Shown piece after piece: positions 1-8,205 of a DNA stretch of 64,000 bases. The notes below the pieces were generated by a model. The model searched no databases and was not told the DNA's origin. It saw only the letters and a list, made by a program, of their open reading frames with translations. Location of the stretch: positions 1-64,000 of the forward strand of contig JBBDQN010000040.1 in the NCBI GenBank assembly GCA_040905905.1, written 5' to 3'. The translations under genes and the position numbers were made by a program. How positions within the stretch are numbered: position 1 is the first letter of the stretch; every line of letters begins with the position of its first letter. The stretch comes from JAICND01 sp040905905 (GTDB lineage: Bacteria > Actinomycetota > Acidimicrobiia > Spongiisociales > ZC4RG35).

Positions 1-54
1 ACCCGCGACCTCAACCTTGGCAAGGTTGCGCTCTACCAACTGAGCTACTTCCGC
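1..54 (-). tRNA. tRNA-Gly (GCC), 3' part cut by window edge
   Basis: Read on the minus strand this starts GCGGAAGTAGCTCAGTTGGT, a typical acceptor stem and D arm. The anticodon stem CAACC/GGTTG encloses the loop TTGCCAA, so the anticodon is GCC and the tRNA reads glycine codons. The variable region and the start of the T arm follow, and the remaining 3' end lies beyond base 1. It lies downstream of dut on the same strand, 50 bases from the dut stop. Confidence 0.93.
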
Positions 55-103
55 AAAACGAGGTGCCAGTGTAGAGAGGGCCCCCGCACTGCTCAACCCT
101 CCC

Positions 104-532
104 TCACCGCCCGGTGCTACCGAATCCACCCGCTCCCCGCTCTGAATCGCCGAGCACATCGACCTCGTTGAACTCGATCTGTGGCACCGCCACGATCACG
201 AGCTGGGCGATGCGATCCCCCTTTTTGAACATCACTGGATCCGAACCGTGATTGATCAACAAGACCTCGATTTCGCCCCGGTATCCCGAGTCGATAAGGC
301 CGGGCCCATTGACCACCGTTACCCCAGAACGCCTGGCATGTCCACTCCGCGGCAACACCAAACCGGCGTAGCCGGAGGGGATTTCCAGGGCTATCCCGGT
401 GGGGAGAGCCGCCCGTTCACCCGGTCCGAGCACATGATCGACCCGCGTGCTCAGATCATGGCCGGCGTCGCCGCTCCGGGCAGGACGCGGGGACAATGCT
501 TCTGGATAGAGCCGTTGGAGGTTAACCTGCAC
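104..532 (-). CDS. dut: dUTP diphosphatase (dUTPase)
   Basis: Hydrolyses dUTP to dUMP and diphosphate, which keeps uracil out of DNA and supplies dTMP synthesis; cytosolic homotrimer in this family. The 142-residue product has the five-motif trimeric dUTPase pattern: DAGHDLST (motif I), PRSGHARRSG (motif II), the uracil-binding loop GLIDSGYRGE (motif III), GDRIAQL (motif IV) and the C-terminal flap RGAGGFGSTG (motif V). The GTG at 532 was chosen because it leaves the normal family length; the frame stays open upstream to 670, but those residues resemble nothing in the family. It is divergent from the membrane protein at 671. Confidence 0.93.
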   Translation of the reverse strand: MQVNLQRLYPEALSPRPARSGDAGHDLSTRVDHVLGPGERAALPTGIALEIPSGYAGLVLPRSGHARRSGVTVVNGPGLIDSGYRGEIEVLLINHGSDPVMFKKGDRIAQLVIVAVPQIEFNEVDVLGDSERGAGGFGSTGR

Positions 533-670
533 GTGCTGGACACAACCGATGTGGGGTGACTGGGCGGACCTACCACGGAGAATTACGTGGCTCTCGCCTA
601 CTGTAGTAATTGTCGATCGGCCCACATTCCAGGGGAACACAATCGCCGTCCATCCTCGGGCGGACGCCAT

Positions 671-1966
671 ATGGCGGTTGCGCCCACAAAGGTTCAGCGG
701 CCCCCCCGCAAGATCTCACCCCGGTTAAACCTCACGGCGGAAGACATGGGCCAGCCAGCCCTTGAAGCGATCCGACAAGTGGGGTCCTGGTTGGCACGTG
801 GTGCCGAGCGGACTACCTATATCGGCAAGCGCGTCGCCCGGGAGACTGCTCATAACCTCCAGGAGGGTTGGACCAAAGCAGTCGAGTTCAGCGGCGTGCT
901 CGATGTCGAGACGAAGCCGGCACGCTCGCTTGGAAAACACGTTCCTCGCCAGAACTCTGCCGCCGAACCGGTACAACCATTCGTGGCCGTCACGCCGGGT
1001 GGCGTGGGACTGGTCGAGTACACACCCACTCGTCAGCACCTGCTCGAAGTGTCAATGTTGGAGAGCCTCGGCTTCTATGACCCCAGCACGGTTGTGGTGG
1101 CGGTGACGGCGCCAAAGACGGCCTCAGCCGCGCTTGCCCAGCCCACTGTTCGCAAGGCGCCGCTGATCCCCGACCTCGACCTGGTTGGGTGGAAACCCCA
1201 CGTCATCGCTCGCTCCAAGCTGAATCCAGGTTCGTTCCGGCTCACCACCGCCGGCATCTTGGCCGTCATCACAGTGGTGGTGGTGACCCTCGTCCTCGCG
1301 GTAATTCGCACGCCCCAGATCTCACAGTCCAGGCTTCACCAGACGGTGGCCGTCCAGGCGACAACATTGCAGACCGCTCTTACCTCCCTTAGCGAAGCCC
1401 TTGACTCCGGTGACGGAGCTGCGGCCGCTTCCACCACCGCCCTGGTCGACGTCGACATAGCTGCCCGCGGCCTCTTTGAAGCTGCCTCTCGGCTCGACCC
1501 CAGCACCGACCAGGCAATGCGAAGTGCGGCGATATCGATCTCGGAACGATCCCTCGAAATGGAGAGCGGGATCACGCAGGCTCTCAGCTATCGGCTGGCC
1601 CTGGGCCCCCTCTGGCGCAGCCCTGACCTCGACGCCATCACCAATCCCATGGAAGCGGCAGAAGCTCTTGCTCCCTGGCAGGTGCAGATCACCGACCTCC
1701 AGTTATCCCTACCTGACACCGACGTCCTCGCCGAACATGCCACCACCGTCACGGCTTTCGTGACCGGAGTGGAGACCTGGGTTCCGGTCTATATAGATGC
1801 TCTGGCGGGCGGCGATACCGCTGCCGCCGTGATTGCCGTTGAAACACTCGAGACCCGGTTGGCCGACCTCGCCCATTCGGCAGAGGCGGTCATCTCAACG
1901 ATCGTGAGCAACGCCAACACCGAGAGTGGTCTCCTCGTCAGTGAGCTTGTGGGGCTCGCCGGCTGA
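671..1966 (+). CDS. Single-pass membrane protein of unknown function
   Basis: I do not recognise a family. The 431-residue product has a soluble N-terminal half (about 195 residues, rich in Lys, Arg and Pro near the start), one strong transmembrane segment (around TAGILAVITVVVVTLVLAVI) and a C-terminal half of Ala/Thr/Leu-rich helices that may be coiled coil. The layout suggests a cytoplasmic N-terminus and an extracytoplasmic helical domain, but this is inference. ATG at 671 was preferred over the in-frame ATG at 587, because the extra 28 residues are Cys/Arg-rich, look non-coding and lie in the dut promoter region. Its last 72 bases overlap the 3' end of nrdR on the other strand. Confidence 0.75.
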   Translation: MAVAPTKVQRPPRKISPRLNLTAEDMGQPALEAIRQVGSWLARGAERTTYIGKRVARETAHNLQEGWTKAVEFSGVLDVETKPARSLGKHVPRQNSAAEPVQPFVAVTPGGVGLVEYTPTRQHLLEVSMLESLGFYDPSTVVVAVTAPKTASAALAQPTVRKAPLIPDLDLVGWKPHVIARSKLNPGSFRLTTAGILAVITVVVVTLVLAVIRTPQISQSRLHQTVAVQATTLQTALTSLSEALDSGDGAAAASTTALVDVDIAARGLFEAASRLDPSTDQAMRSAAISISERSLEMESGITQALSYRLALGPLWRSPDLDAITNPMEAAEALAPWQVQITDLQLSLPDTDVLAEHATTVTAFVTGVETWVPVYIDALAGGDTAAAVIAVETLETRLADLAHSAEAVISTIVSNANTESGLLVSELVGLAG

Positions 1967-2413
1967 GCTAGCTCTGCCCAGGGCGGCCATTTCCCGCCCG
2001 AAATCTTCGGCGTCCTGGAAGTCTTTGTAGACAGACGCGAAACGGAGGTAGGCGACGCTATCCAGATGGCGGAGGCCCTCGAGGACCAACCGGCCGATCT
2101 CTTCTGAGGCAACCGGGCTACCATCAGCGGTAACCGCTACCTCAACCTCTTCCACCAGGTCAGCCACTGCCTCTCTGGGCACCGGACGATCGGCCACGGC
2201 AGCCATGACTCCATTGTTCAGCTTCTCTGACGAGAACGGCTCCAGCCGACCGTTGCGTTTCCGCACCATCAGCAGCAGGGTGCCCCGTTCATAGGTGGTG
2301 AAACGATTGCCGCAGCTTGCGCACATACGACGGCGTCGAATCGAATTGCCCGCCTCGGCAGGACGGCTATCGATCACCTTGGTTTCGTCCGCCCCACACA
2401 CCGGACATCGCAT
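1895..2413 (-). CDS. nrdR: Transcriptional repressor NrdR
   Basis: ATP/dATP-sensing repressor of ribonucleotide reductase genes. The 172-residue product starts MRCPVCGADETKVIDSR, the standard NrdR zinc ribbon; the second zinc pair is CASCG at about residue 31. An ATP-cone follows (VRKRNGRLEPFSSEKL onward). ATG at 2413 was chosen because the zinc ribbon must lie at the N-terminus; the frame is open to 2467. The protein is about 20 residues longer than usual, and this tail is encoded in the 72-base overlap with the convergent membrane-protein gene. The neighbouring LysM gene and lexA make the same trio known from Mycobacterium (lexA, chiZ, nrdR). Confidence 0.95.
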   Translation of the reverse strand: MRCPVCGADETKVIDSRPAEAGNSIRRRRMCASCGNRFTTYERGTLLLMVRKRNGRLEPFSSEKLNNGVMAAVADRPVPREAVADLVEEVEVAVTADGSPVASEEIGRLVLEGLRHLDSVAYLRFASVYKDFQDAEDFGREMAALGRASSAGEPHKLTDEETTLGVGVAHDR

Positions 2414-2463
2414 GGAGGAAGGGTAACGGGCCATCAGGCCTTGCGGCCAGGTGGCAAAGAGAG

Positions 2464-2745
2464 TCAAGTAGCAGGGATCAGCAGACTCTGGCCGCTGCGA
2501 AGGCTGCTCGTGTCGAGATCATTGAGGCGTTTGATCTCGGCGATCACCACACGCACGTCGACGTCCTCATCGGAAATCTCTGAGGCAATCTCCCATAGGG
2601 TGTCGCCGGGTTGCACCCGGTATGGACGGGGGGCCTGCTCCGATGTCGAGGCGTTTAGCCGACCAGAGACAAGGAGGAAGACCGCGCACGCCCCGGTGAG
2701 GAGGATCAGCAGTCTGAGGGCAAACGACTGATGGCGGGCGTACAT
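2464..2745 (-). CDS. Small membrane-anchored LysM protein, probable SOS cell-division inhibitor (YneA/ChiZ-like)
   Basis: The 93-residue product has a short basic N-terminus, one transmembrane helix (residues about 10-30, ALRLLILLTGACAVFLLVSG) and a LysM domain starting YRVQPGDTLWEIA, so it should be anchored with LysM facing the peptidoglycan. ATG at 2745 is preceded by AAAGGAGG at good spacing. It is divergent from lexA, with two perfect SOS boxes between them. Small TM-LysM proteins in this position include YneA of Bacillus and ChiZ (Rv2719c) of Mycobacterium, which delay division after DNA damage. The domains and boxes are seen; the division-inhibitor role is inferred from position and architecture. 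Confidence 0.82.
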   Translation of the reverse strand: MYARHQSFALRLLILLTGACAVFLLVSGRLNASTSEQAPRPYRVQPGDTLWEIASEISDEDVDVRVVIAEIKRLNDLDTSSLRSGQSLLIPAT

Positions 2746-2834
2746 TCGGTCTTCCTCCTTTCTCCGGCTCTTCCGTCCCGGTTTCCCGGGCTCGGGTTCT
2801 TCGCAAACATACGGGATGGGTGTGACAGAAACCC

Positions 2835-2846
2835 GAACTGACGTTC
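2835..2846. promoter_or_regulatory. SOS box (LexA operator), GAACTGACGTTC
   Basis: Perfect match to the Gram-positive/actinobacterial LexA operator GAAC-N4-GTTC. It lies between the divergent LysM gene and lexA, nearer the LysM gene, so it likely controls that gene and lexA itself. Confidence 0.85.
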
Positions 2847-2858
2847 GTAGAGAATAGC

Positions 2859-2870
2859 GAACACCTGTTC
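2859..2870. promoter_or_regulatory. SOS box (LexA operator), GAACACCTGTTC
   Basis: Second perfect GAAC-N4-GTTC, with a flanking C and G that extend the palindrome. Its centre is 24 bp from that of the first box, a little over two helical turns, which would suit cooperative binding in the lexA/LysM divergent promoter. Confidence 0.88.
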
Positions 2871-2906
2871 GCCCTGTCAAGTCGTACCAGCGTGGGCGAA
2901 AATACC

Positions 2907-2918
2907 GAACAGGTGTTT
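2907..2918. promoter_or_regulatory. Possible degenerate third SOS box, GAACAGGTGTTT
   Basis: One mismatch from GAAC-N4-GTTC. It is closest to lexA and would lie inside the gene if lexA began at the in-frame GTG at 2892. It may be a weak autoregulatory site or chance. Confidence 0.4.
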
Positions 2919-2963
2919 GGGGAGGTGGTAGATTTGGGGAACGTCAGTTCGGAGGTGTTTGAA

Positions 2964-3587
2964 GTGGCTGCACTGAGCGACCGGCAACGACAGGTCCTCG
3001 ACTACATCAAAGAGATGGTGGCGCAACGGGGCTATCCCCCGTCTGTCCGCGAGATCGGCGAGGCGATCGGCTTGTCGTCGCCTTCCACCGTGCATAGCCA
3101 TCTCTCGACGCTGGTTAAGGCGGGGTATCTCCGCCGTGATCCCACCAAACCTCGCGCCATCGAAGTCCTCGACGCCGCTGCGCCTGCTCGAAGCTCCGAG
3201 CGGTCAAAAACCCGGGAGGTTCCGCTGGTTGGCCGCATTGCCGCCGGTTCACCCATCCTGGCTACCGAAGACATCGAAGATGTGTACGACCTGCCCGCCT
3301 CGTTGGTTGGAAGGGCCCCGGTCTTCATGCTGCGAATCAAAGGTGATTCGATGATCGAGGCGGGAATTCTCGACGGTGATCTTGTCGTCATCGAAAGAAG
3401 CGGAGATGCCCGCGACGGGGAGATCATCGCCGCCCTCATCAACGGGGAAGAGGCCACCATCAAACGTCTGCGTCGCCAGGCCGGCGAAGTTGTCCTCGAG
3501 CCTGCCAACCCGGCACTCTCCCCGGTTCGCTACCGGTCGGGGGTCGAGGTGATCGGCCGCGTCGTGAGTGTGCTCAGGCGTTTATGA
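2964..3587 (+). CDS. lexA: LexA repressor (SOS master regulator)
   Basis: Represses SOS genes until RecA filaments trigger self-cleavage. The N-terminal winged helix (ALSDRQRQVLDYIKEMV, then GYPPSVREIGEAIGLSS) is followed by the S24-type autoprotease: cleavage at Ala-Gly in GRIAAGSPIL, catalytic Ser in GDSMIEAG and catalytic Lys in ATIKRL. All are intact. GTG at 2964 (207 residues) has GGAGG eight bases upstream and starts where the domain starts. Alternatives are TTG at 2934, also with a GGAGG, and GTG at 2892, which would engulf the third box; several actinobacterial LexA proteins have an N-terminal extension, so the start is uncertain by up to 24 residues. The last six bases overlap dapF on the other strand. 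Confidence 0.95.
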   Translation: MAALSDRQRQVLDYIKEMVAQRGYPPSVREIGEAIGLSSPSTVHSHLSTLVKAGYLRRDPTKPRAIEVLDAAAPARSSERSKTREVPLVGRIAAGSPILATEDIEDVYDLPASLVGRAPVFMLRIKGDSMIEAGILDGDLVVIERSGDARDGEIIAALINGEEATIKRLRRQAGEVVLEPANPALSPVRYRSGVEVIGRVVSVLRRL

Positions 3588-4322
3588 GTCGAACTCACCG
3601 CTGAACACATAGCGGGCGGGGCCCGTGAGCCAGGAGGTGTCGCCGGCCAGGGCCACTTCTGCTTCGCCGCCTCGAACCATCACAAAGACCTCCTGCTCGC
3701 TTAGACCGAGACAATGAGCCGCCGCCGCGGCGGCCACCATCCCGCTTCCACAGGCGAGCGTTTCGCCCACGCCTCGCTCCCAGACCCGCATCTCGAGGTG
3801 TGACCGATCGATCACTCGCACAAATTCGACGTTGATTCCTCCCGGTGTTGCCTTTTCAAGACGGGCACCTACACCCGCCACGTCTGCCGAACCGACATCT
3901 TCAACGATCACCACTGCGTGGGGATTGCCGACCAGCACCCGGGTGAGCGCAAGACCCTCGAACACGACCACATCCCCCACGCTGGTCGGGCCGGTCTCGA
4001 CCCGGGGACTTTCCGAGACAAACACCCGGCGACCGCCAACTGGCGTGAGCACCTCAAAAGAGTCGGAGGAGGCGAAGCCGTGGTCGAACGCAAACCGGGC
4101 AACACAGCGCAGACCGTTGCCACACATCTCGGCGGTGGAGCCGTCGGCGTTCCAATACCCCATCACCACCACTCCGTTGGCCAGGCTTACCTGTAACACC
4201 CCGTCAGCTCCAACCCCGCGCCTGCGGTCGCACAACGTTCGGACCAAAACGCCGTCGACCGCAATCTCGGGTCCCAGGACGACGAAGTCGTTGCCCAATC
4301 CCTCCATCTTGGTGAAATTCAT
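3582..4322 (-). CDS. dapF: Diaminopimelate epimerase
   Basis: Converts LL- to meso-diaminopimelate for lysine and peptidoglycan synthesis. The 246-residue product begins MNFTKMEGLGNDFVV and has both catalytic cysteines in MCGNGLRCV and ACGSGM, plus the GNPHAVV segment. It is somewhat shorter than the usual 270-280 residues, with a compact linker between halves, but no motif is missing. Its ATG overlaps the miaA stop as ATGA, so it is probably the last gene of a recA-rny-miaB-miaA-dapF run. Two further lysine-branch genes, dapA and dapB, lie elsewhere in the window. Confidence 0.95.
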   Translation of the reverse strand: MNFTKMEGLGNDFVVLGPEIAVDGVLVRTLCDRRRGVGADGVLQVSLANGVVVMGYWNADGSTAEMCGNGLRCVARFAFDHGFASSDSFEVLTPVGGRRVFVSESPRVETGPTSVGDVVVFEGLALTRVLVGNPHAVVIVEDVGSADVAGVGARLEKATPGGINVEFVRVIDRSHLEMRVWERGVGETLACGSGMVAAAAAAHCLGLSEQEVFVMVRGGEAEVALAGDTSWLTGPARYVFSGEFDS

Positions 4323-5215
4323 CCGAGACCCCAGGCTCGACGAACTAGCTCGACCCGAGCCTCAAGAGGATCTTTCCAGTCCACCCAACCGACCCGAGGA
4401 TCTCGACGAAAATAGGTCCGTTGACGGCGGGCAAGCCCCAGAGTGGCCTGGTACACCCTGGCCCAGGCGGCCTCCTCGTCGCTTCTGCCTTGAAGATGGT
4501 CGAGCAGCTGACGATATCCGACGGCATTACTACTGGTCCTTCCCAGCCGGTTCTGGAGAGCTCGCACCTCATCCACAAATCCCTGGGCGCGCATTTGATC
4601 GACCCGGATGGCGATGCGTTGTTCCAGACCCGCACCAGGGTCGATTCCTGCTGCCCGGAATGGGTAATAGGGTTGATATCGCCGCAAGGCGTCGGCCTCG
4701 CGACTGGCCGCTCGAACCGTGGGAGTGAGACCAGTCAGCCGGTGCACCTCTAGCGCCCGTACCACCCGCCGCCGGTTGGCCAGGTCTACCACTCCCCCGG
4801 CAGTGGGATCCACCGCCACCAGCTCCGCCACCGCGTCGGAGAGATCGTCAACTTCGAGCCGGGTCGCCGGGTCATGGGGAGGAAAGTTGTGGGGGTCGAT
4901 GACTGCCCGGAAGTGAAAACCGGAGCCACCCACGATGAGAACCGTTTCGTATTCATCCGCGTCGAGGATCTGGCGGGCCTCGCGCTGGAACTCCGCAGCG
5001 GTGTATTCGGCCTCAGGCGGCACCAGGTCGATCATGTAGTGGGGGACTCGGTGGCGGTCCCCCTGAGTGGGTTTGGCGGTTCCGATATCCATGCCAAGGT
5101 AAACCTGCATGGAATCGACGGAGATGATCGGTGCACCCAGCGTCTCCGCCAGTGCCAGGGCGACTTCGCTCTTGCCGGACGCCGTCGGCCCCAGCAGGGC
5201 AAAGATGCGGGTCAG
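4319..5215 (-). CDS. miaA: tRNA dimethylallyltransferase, probable CTG start
   Basis: Adds a dimethylallyl group to A37 of tRNAs that read UNN codons; MiaB then methylthiolates it. The first ATG (5110) begins at MQVYLGMDIGTAKPT, which is internal in this family. Upstream the frame stays open and encodes the missing P-loop, RIFALLGPTASGKSEVALAL, with the DSMQVY substrate motif after it. There is no ATG, GTG or TTG in the short space before the P-loop; the plausible start is CTG at 5215, whose last two bases are shared with the miaB stop (CTGA), with GGGAGG five bases upstream. That gives 298 residues, normal for MiaA. Function is secure; the non-standard start is inference. Confidence 0.85.
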   Translation of the reverse strand: MTRIFALLGPTASGKSEVALALAETLGAPIISVDSMQVYLGMDIGTAKPTQGDRHRVPHYMIDLVPPEAEYTAAEFQREARQILDADEYETVLIVGGSGFHFRAVIDPHNFPPHDPATRLEVDDLSDAVAELVAVDPTAGGVVDLANRRRVVRALEVHRLTGLTPTVRAASREADALRRYQPYYPFRAAGIDPGAGLEQRIAIRVDQMRAQGFVDEVRALQNRLGRTSSNAVGYRQLLDHLQGRSDEEAAWARVYQATLGLARRQRTYFRRDPRVGWVDWKDPLEARVELVRRAWGLG

Positions 5216-6600
5216 GCCAGCCTCCCGATCAGGTGATGAGGGGCAGCTCCGATGATCTCCGTCTGAAGGAATTCACCGGCTGGCCAGGTCCCGTCGACAT
5301 GAACCAGTTTTCCGCCCCGGGTGCGGGCGGCCACCACATCTTCATGTTTCTTCGATGGCCCTTCGACCAGGATCTCCTCAACCAGACCGACCCGTTCGCG
5401 GTTTCGCTCCAACGAGATCCGGCCTTGGAGATCGACCAGACGATCGAAGCGCTCCTTGATCGCCTCGGGTGCCACAAACCGATCAGACATCTCGGCAGCC
5501 CTGGTTCCGGGCCTGGGCGAAAAGATAAACATAAACGCCTGGTCGAACCTGGATGCCTCGACCATTTCAAGGGTGGCGGCAAAGTCCTCTTCCGTTTCTC
5601 CGGGAAATCCGACGATGATGTCGGTCGACACGGCCAGGTCGAGGATCGTCTCCCGGGCCATCACCAGCTTCTGGCGATAGCGGTCGACGTTGTATCCGCG
5701 ATGCATCGCCGCCAGCACCCGATCAGACCCGGACTGGAGTGGAAGATGAAGCTGTTCGCAAACTGCCGGAGTTTCGGCCATCGCCAGCGCCACCTCGAGC
5801 CGGAAATCGGCCGGATGCGGGCTGGTGAACCGCACCCGCCGCACTCCATCAATCGAACCAACCTGTCGAAGGAGCTCGGCAAAGAGGGGACGACGTCGAC
5901 CGTCAAGGGCGAGATCACGTCCGTAGGTGTCTACGTTCTGGCCGAGGAGGGTGATCTCGACGACTGCGCTGGCAGCGAGGCTCCTCACTTCCTGGAGAAT
6001 GTCACCCGGTCGGCGGCTGATCTCAGGACCCCGTACCGATGGCACGATGCAAAATGTGCACGAGTTGTTGCAGCCCACCTGAATCGAGACCCAGGCAGAG
6101 TGGGTCAATTCCCGCCGTACTGGCAATGAGGAAGGCATCACCTGGAGCTCGTCTACCACCTCGGTGATCCCACCCCAGTTCTCGGCGTAGTCGAGGAGGT
6201 CGAGAATCCGGTCGAGGTTGTTGGTCCCCATCACGACGTCGACCCAGGGTGCTCGTTCCCGCACGAGCTCACGATCCTTTTGAGCCGCACAACCGCCGAC
6301 GACGAGCAGGCCTCCAGGACGGGCGTCTTTCCACTCCTTGAGCTGTCCCAGGTTTCCGTACAACCGGTTGTCGGCGTTTTCCCGGATCGTGCAGGTGTTG
6401 ATGAAGAGGACGTCGGCTTCGTCGAGCTTGCGCGTTTCGACCATGCCATCGGCGACCAAGAGCCCGGCGATGCGCTCGGAGTCGTGCTCGTTCATCTGGC
6501 ACCCGAACGTGCGGATCAAATAGCGCTGGCCGGACCTGGTCGGACGTCTCTCCGACAAGGTGCGGCGCGCCGGGTTAGAAAGAAGAATCGTCTCGCTCAT
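5212..6600 (-). CDS. miaB: tRNA-2-methylthio-N6-dimethylallyladenosine synthase
   Basis: Radical-SAM methylthiotransferase that turns i6A37 into ms2i6A37. The 462-residue product has three domains: N-terminal UPF0004 with the auxiliary cluster ligands Cys34 (TFGCQMNE), Cys70 (INTCTIRE) and Cys104 (GGCAAQKD); the radical-SAM core with CNNSCTFC at 177-184; and a C-terminal TRAM domain around EILVEGPSKKHEDV. It stands 10 bases downstream of rny and overlaps the start of miaA, the enzyme that makes its substrate. Confidence 0.96.
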   Translation of the reverse strand: MSETILLSNPARRTLSERRPTRSGQRYLIRTFGCQMNEHDSERIAGLLVADGMVETRKLDEADVLFINTCTIRENADNRLYGNLGQLKEWKDARPGGLLVVGGCAAQKDRELVRERAPWVDVVMGTNNLDRILDLLDYAENWGGITEVVDELQVMPSSLPVRRELTHSAWVSIQVGCNNSCTFCIVPSVRGPEISRRPGDILQEVRSLAASAVVEITLLGQNVDTYGRDLALDGRRRPLFAELLRQVGSIDGVRRVRFTSPHPADFRLEVALAMAETPAVCEQLHLPLQSGSDRVLAAMHRGYNVDRYRQKLVMARETILDLAVSTDIIVGFPGETEEDFAATLEMVEASRFDQAFMFIFSPRPGTRAAEMSDRFVAPEAIKERFDRLVDLQGRISLERNRERVGLVEEILVEGPSKKHEDVVAARTRGGKLVHVDGTWPAGEFLQTEIIGAAPHHLIGRLA

Positions 6601-6610
6601 CAGCCATTGC

Positions 6611-8140
6611 TCAGCGGGCGTGATCGGAGGCGCGGAACTCGCGTATCACCGTTACTTGTATCTGACCAGGGTACTGGAGGTCTTCTTCCAGCTTCCGGGC
6701 GATTCGACGAGCAAGGTCGCCAGCCCCGAGGTCGTCGACTTCGCCCGGGTCGACCACCACCCGAACCTCCCGTCCTGCTTGCATCGCAAACACCTGCTTG
6801 ACGCCGACGAAATCTCCGGCCAGCGCCTCGAGTCGCTCCAGGCGTCGAACGTAGGACTCGAGCGCTTCCCGCCGGGCCCCGGGCCGGGCGGCCGAAACCG
6901 CATCGGCGGCCTGGACCAGCACAGCCAGGAGGCTGCGGGGTTCGACTTCGTTGTGGTGAGCTTCGATGCCGTGAACAACCGCTGCGTCTTCGCCGAACCT
7001 GCGGGCGATCTCGGCACCGATCAAGGCATGACTGCCTTCGACCTCATGGGTCACGGCTTTACCGATGTCATGAAGCAGAGCCGACCGTTTCACCGGCCCC
7101 GGTTCGATTCCCAGTTCGCTGGCGAGCATCGAGCCGATGTGCGCTGACTCGACCAGATGGTTGAGGACGTTCTGGCCGTAGCTGGTCCGGTACTTGAGAC
7201 GCCCGAGCAGGGTGACCAACTCGGGGTTCATCTTGGTGAGACCGACCTCGAGTAAGGCCCACTCGCCTGCGTCGCGCACTGACTGTTCGACCTCGGTACG
7301 GGCCTTCTCGAAGGCCTCCTCGATCGAGGCAGGGTGGATGCGGCCGTCGGCCACCAACTTTTCGACAGTTATCCGGGCCACCTCGCGCCGGACCGGGTCG
7401 AAAGAAACTACCGACACGGCTTCGGGGGTGTCGTCGACGACCAAGTTGACGCCAGTGACGGCTTCCAGTGTTCTGATGTTCCGACCCTCACGGCCGATGA
7501 TGCGGCCCTTCATGTCGTCGGTAGGAAGAGTGATGACCGACACGGTCGATTCGGTGACGACCTCCGAAGCCAGACGCTGGATGGAGGTAGCGAGGATTCG
7601 CCGGGCGCGGCGATCGGCTTCCTCCCGGGCTTTCACCTCCAGGTCCCGCACCAGGATCATGGCGTCTCGGCGACCCTCATGCTCCACCTGGGCGAGGAGT
7701 TCCTCCTTGGCGGCCTTAGCATCGATGCCAGCGATCCGCTCCAACTCTCCCCGGGCGTGTTCCCGCAACCGCTCGAGCTCGCTCTGCCGGCTCGACAAGT
7801 CGTTCTCGCGTTGGATCGACACCTGCTCACGAGACGCAAGATTGGCCGCCCGCTGTTCGAGGGTCTCCTCGCGGTGGGTCAGACGGGTTTGGACAGCGTC
7901 GAGTTCGAGGCGTTTGTGCTCGAGAGCCGCGTCTTCTCGCTGGCGGTAGGTCTCCGCCCGCGCTCTACCTTCCTCTTCCGCGGTGGCTAGAAGCCTCTGG
8001 GCTTCGAACCGGGCACCGGCCACCGGGTCGTCGTCATTGATGATCCGACTTGGTCGTCGGTCCTTGGCAAGCAGGTAACCGACCACGCCGGCGAGGGCGG
8101 CGGCCAGGGCGGCGATTGCGACGATCCAGAAGTTCTCCAT
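6611..8140 (-). CDS. rny: Ribonuclease Y
   Basis: Membrane-anchored endoribonuclease that starts mRNA decay. The 509-residue product has an N-terminal transmembrane helix (FWIVAIAALAAALAGVVGYLL), a long charged coiled coil to about residue 190, a KH domain containing GRIIGREGRNIRTLE, and an HD domain with LLHDIGKAVTHE and EAHHNEVEP. The final HD helix and C-terminal domain are present, so it looks complete. It lies between recA and miaB, where many actinobacteria carry recX or other genes. Confidence 0.96.
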   Translation of the reverse strand: MENFWIVAIAALAAALAGVVGYLLAKDRRPSRIINDDDPVAGARFEAQRLLATAEEEGRARAETYRQREDAALEHKRLELDAVQTRLTHREETLEQRAANLASREQVSIQRENDLSSRQSELERLREHARGELERIAGIDAKAAKEELLAQVEHEGRRDAMILVRDLEVKAREEADRRARRILATSIQRLASEVVTESTVSVITLPTDDMKGRIIGREGRNIRTLEAVTGVNLVVDDTPEAVSVVSFDPVRREVARITVEKLVADGRIHPASIEEAFEKARTEVEQSVRDAGEWALLEVGLTKMNPELVTLLGRLKYRTSYGQNVLNHLVESAHIGSMLASELGIEPGPVKRSALLHDIGKAVTHEVEGSHALIGAEIARRFGEDAAVVHGIEAHHNEVEPRSLLAVLVQAADAVSAARPGARREALESYVRRLERLEALAGDFVGVKQVFAMQAGREVRVVVDPGEVDDLGAGDLARRIARKLEEDLQYPGQIQVTVIREFRASDHAR

Positions 8141-8177
8141 AATCGGCTTCCTTCCGGTGTCTCTACTTCACAAACGC

Positions 8178-8205
8178 GTGTGCCGAGCCCTAGAGCCCGG
8201 CACAC
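8178..8205 (-). terminator. Stem-loop downstream of recA, possible terminator or attenuator
   Basis: GTGTGCCG at 8178-8185 pairs perfectly with CGGCACAC at 8198-8205 around a 12-base loop, in the 233-base gap between the recA stop (8374) and the rny start (8140). There is no clear U-run, so intrinsic termination is not assured; it may instead stabilise the recA mRNA or mark a processing site. The rest of the gap holds a second weaker hairpin, TGACTC at 8304-8309 with GAGTCA at 8318-8323, and no gene that I can see. Confidence 0.4.

Noticed and set aside
587..670. Upstream ATG for the membrane protein at 671
   Set aside because: It would add 28 Cys/Arg-rich residues lying in the dut promoter region; the ATG at 671 gives a normal soluble start.
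5131..6129. 332-codon plus-strand open frame
   Set aside because: It is antisense to miaB, which has strong motifs; no sensible start or family match.
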